7,633 bases of DNA from an uncultured Eubacteriales bacterium. Lineage in GTDB: Bacteria > Bacillota > Clostridia > Oscillospirales > Oscillospiraceae. The DNA lies in contig URGI01000084.1 of the NCBI GenBank assembly GCA_900547315.1, positions 1 to 7,633 on the forward strand. The letters are read 5' to 3'. Below, piece by piece: positions 6,972-7,633 of the stretch; position 1 is the first letter of the stretch, and each line of letters begins with the position of its first letter. Position numbers and translations under genes: made by a program. Below the pieces are notes generated by a model. The model worked only from the letters and a program-made list of their open reading frames with translations. It ran no database searches and was not told where the DNA came from.

Positions 6972-7016
6972 GAACAGCCACAGCAGCTTGCACTGCTGTG
7001 GCTGTTCTTGTAGTTT
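6972..7016 (+). terminator. Rho-independent-type terminator after the sugar operon
   Basis: GAACAGCCACAGCAG (6972-6986) and CTGCTGTGGCTGTTC (6993-7007) form a perfect 15-bp stem around the 6-nt loop CTTGCA. The following tract, TTGTAGTTT, has six T in nine bases, weaker than a classic U-run. On the other strand no T-tract follows, so it should act on rightward transcription, ending the message of the six upstream genes and insulating the AT-rich gene beyond. Confidence 0.75.
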
Positions 7017-7036
7017 ATCCGGCCACATGATAATAT
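7008..7036 (+). promoter_or_regulatory. Weak candidate promoter for the methyltransferase gene
   Basis: TTGTAG (7008-7013) and TAATAT (7031-7036) are 17 bp apart, a sigma-A-like spacing, in the correct place between the terminator and the next gene. The match is only 3 of 6 and 4 of 6 bases. The alternative -10, GATAAT at 7029-7034, is better itself but lacks a good -35. The main support is position: a gene after a strong terminator needs its own promoter. Confidence 0.25.
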
Positions 7037-7081
7037 GGAGCCGAACAGACCTGCAAATCGTAAGTTGAGGAGGAAGTAGGT

Positions 7082-7633
7082 ATGCTAAACAACAAAGGGT
7101 TCGACCTTTGGGCTGATGGATATGACAAAACTGTCGGCATTTCTGATGAGGAAAACATATACCCTTTTGCCGGTTATAAAAAGGTACTTGGGTTCATTTT
7201 TCAGACCATAATGAGAGCTGAAAATGCCGTTGTGCTGGATATTGGATTCGGAACAGGCACATTAACGACAAAACTATACGAGCGAGGCTGTTCCATTTAT
7301 GGGCAGGACTTTTCATCAAGAATGATTGCGTTGGCATCTGAGAAAATGCCAAATGCACAGTTATATCAGGGGGACTTTTCAAAAGGGCTTGCCGAACCAT
7401 TGCGGAACTTTCGTTATGACTATATTGTAGCGACATACTCTCTGCATCATTTAACGGATGCGCAAAAGCGCGACTTTCTGTTAGACTTGCGTAACTACTT
7501 AAAAGAAAACGGTAAACTTATAATCGGCGATGTTGCCTTTGAAACGCGAAAGGACTTAGAACAGTGTAAATTGAAGGCAGGAGACACATGGGATAATGAT
7601 GAAATCTACTTTGTCGTTGAGGAACTGAGAAAA
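7082..7633 (+). CDS. Class I SAM-dependent methyltransferase (partial, runs off window end)
   Basis: The first 184 codons are present with no stop. The start is supported by GAGGAGG (7067-7073), 8 nt upstream. The product is a Rossmann-fold methyltransferase using S-adenosylmethionine: motif I VLDIGFGTGTL (51-61), an acidic residue after strand 2 (GQDFSS, 74-79), a GDF segment at 97-99, and motif IV-like YDYIVATYSLHHLT (112-125). LKENGKLIIGDVAFE (140-154) follows, as in YrrT-like small-molecule methyltransferases of Firmicutes. The N-terminal FDLWADGYDKTV (7-18) is the usual lead-in of that group. The substrate is unknown. Base composition and codon choice (many AAA, TTA, GAA and ATT codons) differ sharply from the GC-rich genes before it, so recent transfer or mobile-element cargo is likely. 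It is probably transcribed separately, being beyond the hairpin. Confidence 0.86.
   Translation, partial: MLNNKGFDLWADGYDKTVGISDEENIYPFAGYKKVLGFIFQTIMRAENAVVLDIGFGTGTLTTKLYERGCSIYGQDFSSRMIALASEKMPNAQLYQGDFSKGLAEPLRNFRYDYIVATYSLHHLTDAQKRDFLLDLRNYLKENGKLIIGDVAFETRKDLEQCKLKAGDTWDNDEIYFVVEELRK

Noticed and set aside
6920..7015. AACTACA (6920-6926) complementary to TGTAGTT (7009-7015), enclosing the hairpin
   Set aside because: Only 7 bp separated by more than 80 nt; too short to claim as element ends or a higher-order RNA fold.
7021..7042. Imperfect dyad GGC-CAT / ATG-GCC around GATAAT
   Set aside because: Six pairs with two mismatches; not enough to call an operator.
7194..7436. 80-codon minus-strand frame inside the methyltransferase gene
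   Set aside because: It lies within an intact plus-strand methyltransferase reading frame with clear SAM motifs, and shows no motif of its own.

Overview
The window looks like a chromosomal segment of a high-GC, anaerobic gut-type Firmicute (clostridial, Oscillospiraceae-like). This is inferred from the YesM/YesN-type two-component pair, a Gram-positive-style lipoprotein signal, strong GGAGG ribosome binding sites and AT-rich spacers between GC-rich genes. No taxonomic marker is present, so the assignment is tentative.

Positions 1-76 are an AT-rich leader carrying phased direct repeats. From 77 to 6912, six same-strand genes are packed with overlaps of 4 and 23 nt and gaps of 9, 18 and 8 nt, so they read as one transcription unit. 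The first three encode a solute-binding lipoprotein, a membrane histidine kinase of the LytS/YesM type and an AraC-type response regulator. This order and these sizes match the HptA-HptS-HptR kind of three-component sugar-phosphate sensor. No ABC ATPase or permease gene is present, so the binding protein is more likely a sensor than a transport subunit. The next three encode a long, divergent ROK-fold protein with an unassigned N-terminal region, a cupin sugar isomerase of the D-lyxose/D-mannose type and a PfkB-family sugar kinase. Together they suggest aldose to ketose to ketose phosphate: D-mannose to D-fructose to fructose 6-phosphate, or D-lyxose to D-xylulose to xylulose 5-phosphate. The sensor would control this catabolic set or a transporter elsewhere.

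Positions 6913-7081 are non-coding. They hold a perfect 15-bp hairpin, read as the operon terminator, then a weak candidate promoter. At 7082 composition changes abruptly to AT-rich with different codon use, and a class I SAM-dependent methyltransferase gene begins and runs off the window end. It is probably a separate, horizontally acquired unit.

The most interesting point is the apparent fusion of an Hpt-like three-component sensor to a compact lyxose/mannose pathway containing an unusual ROK-like protein.
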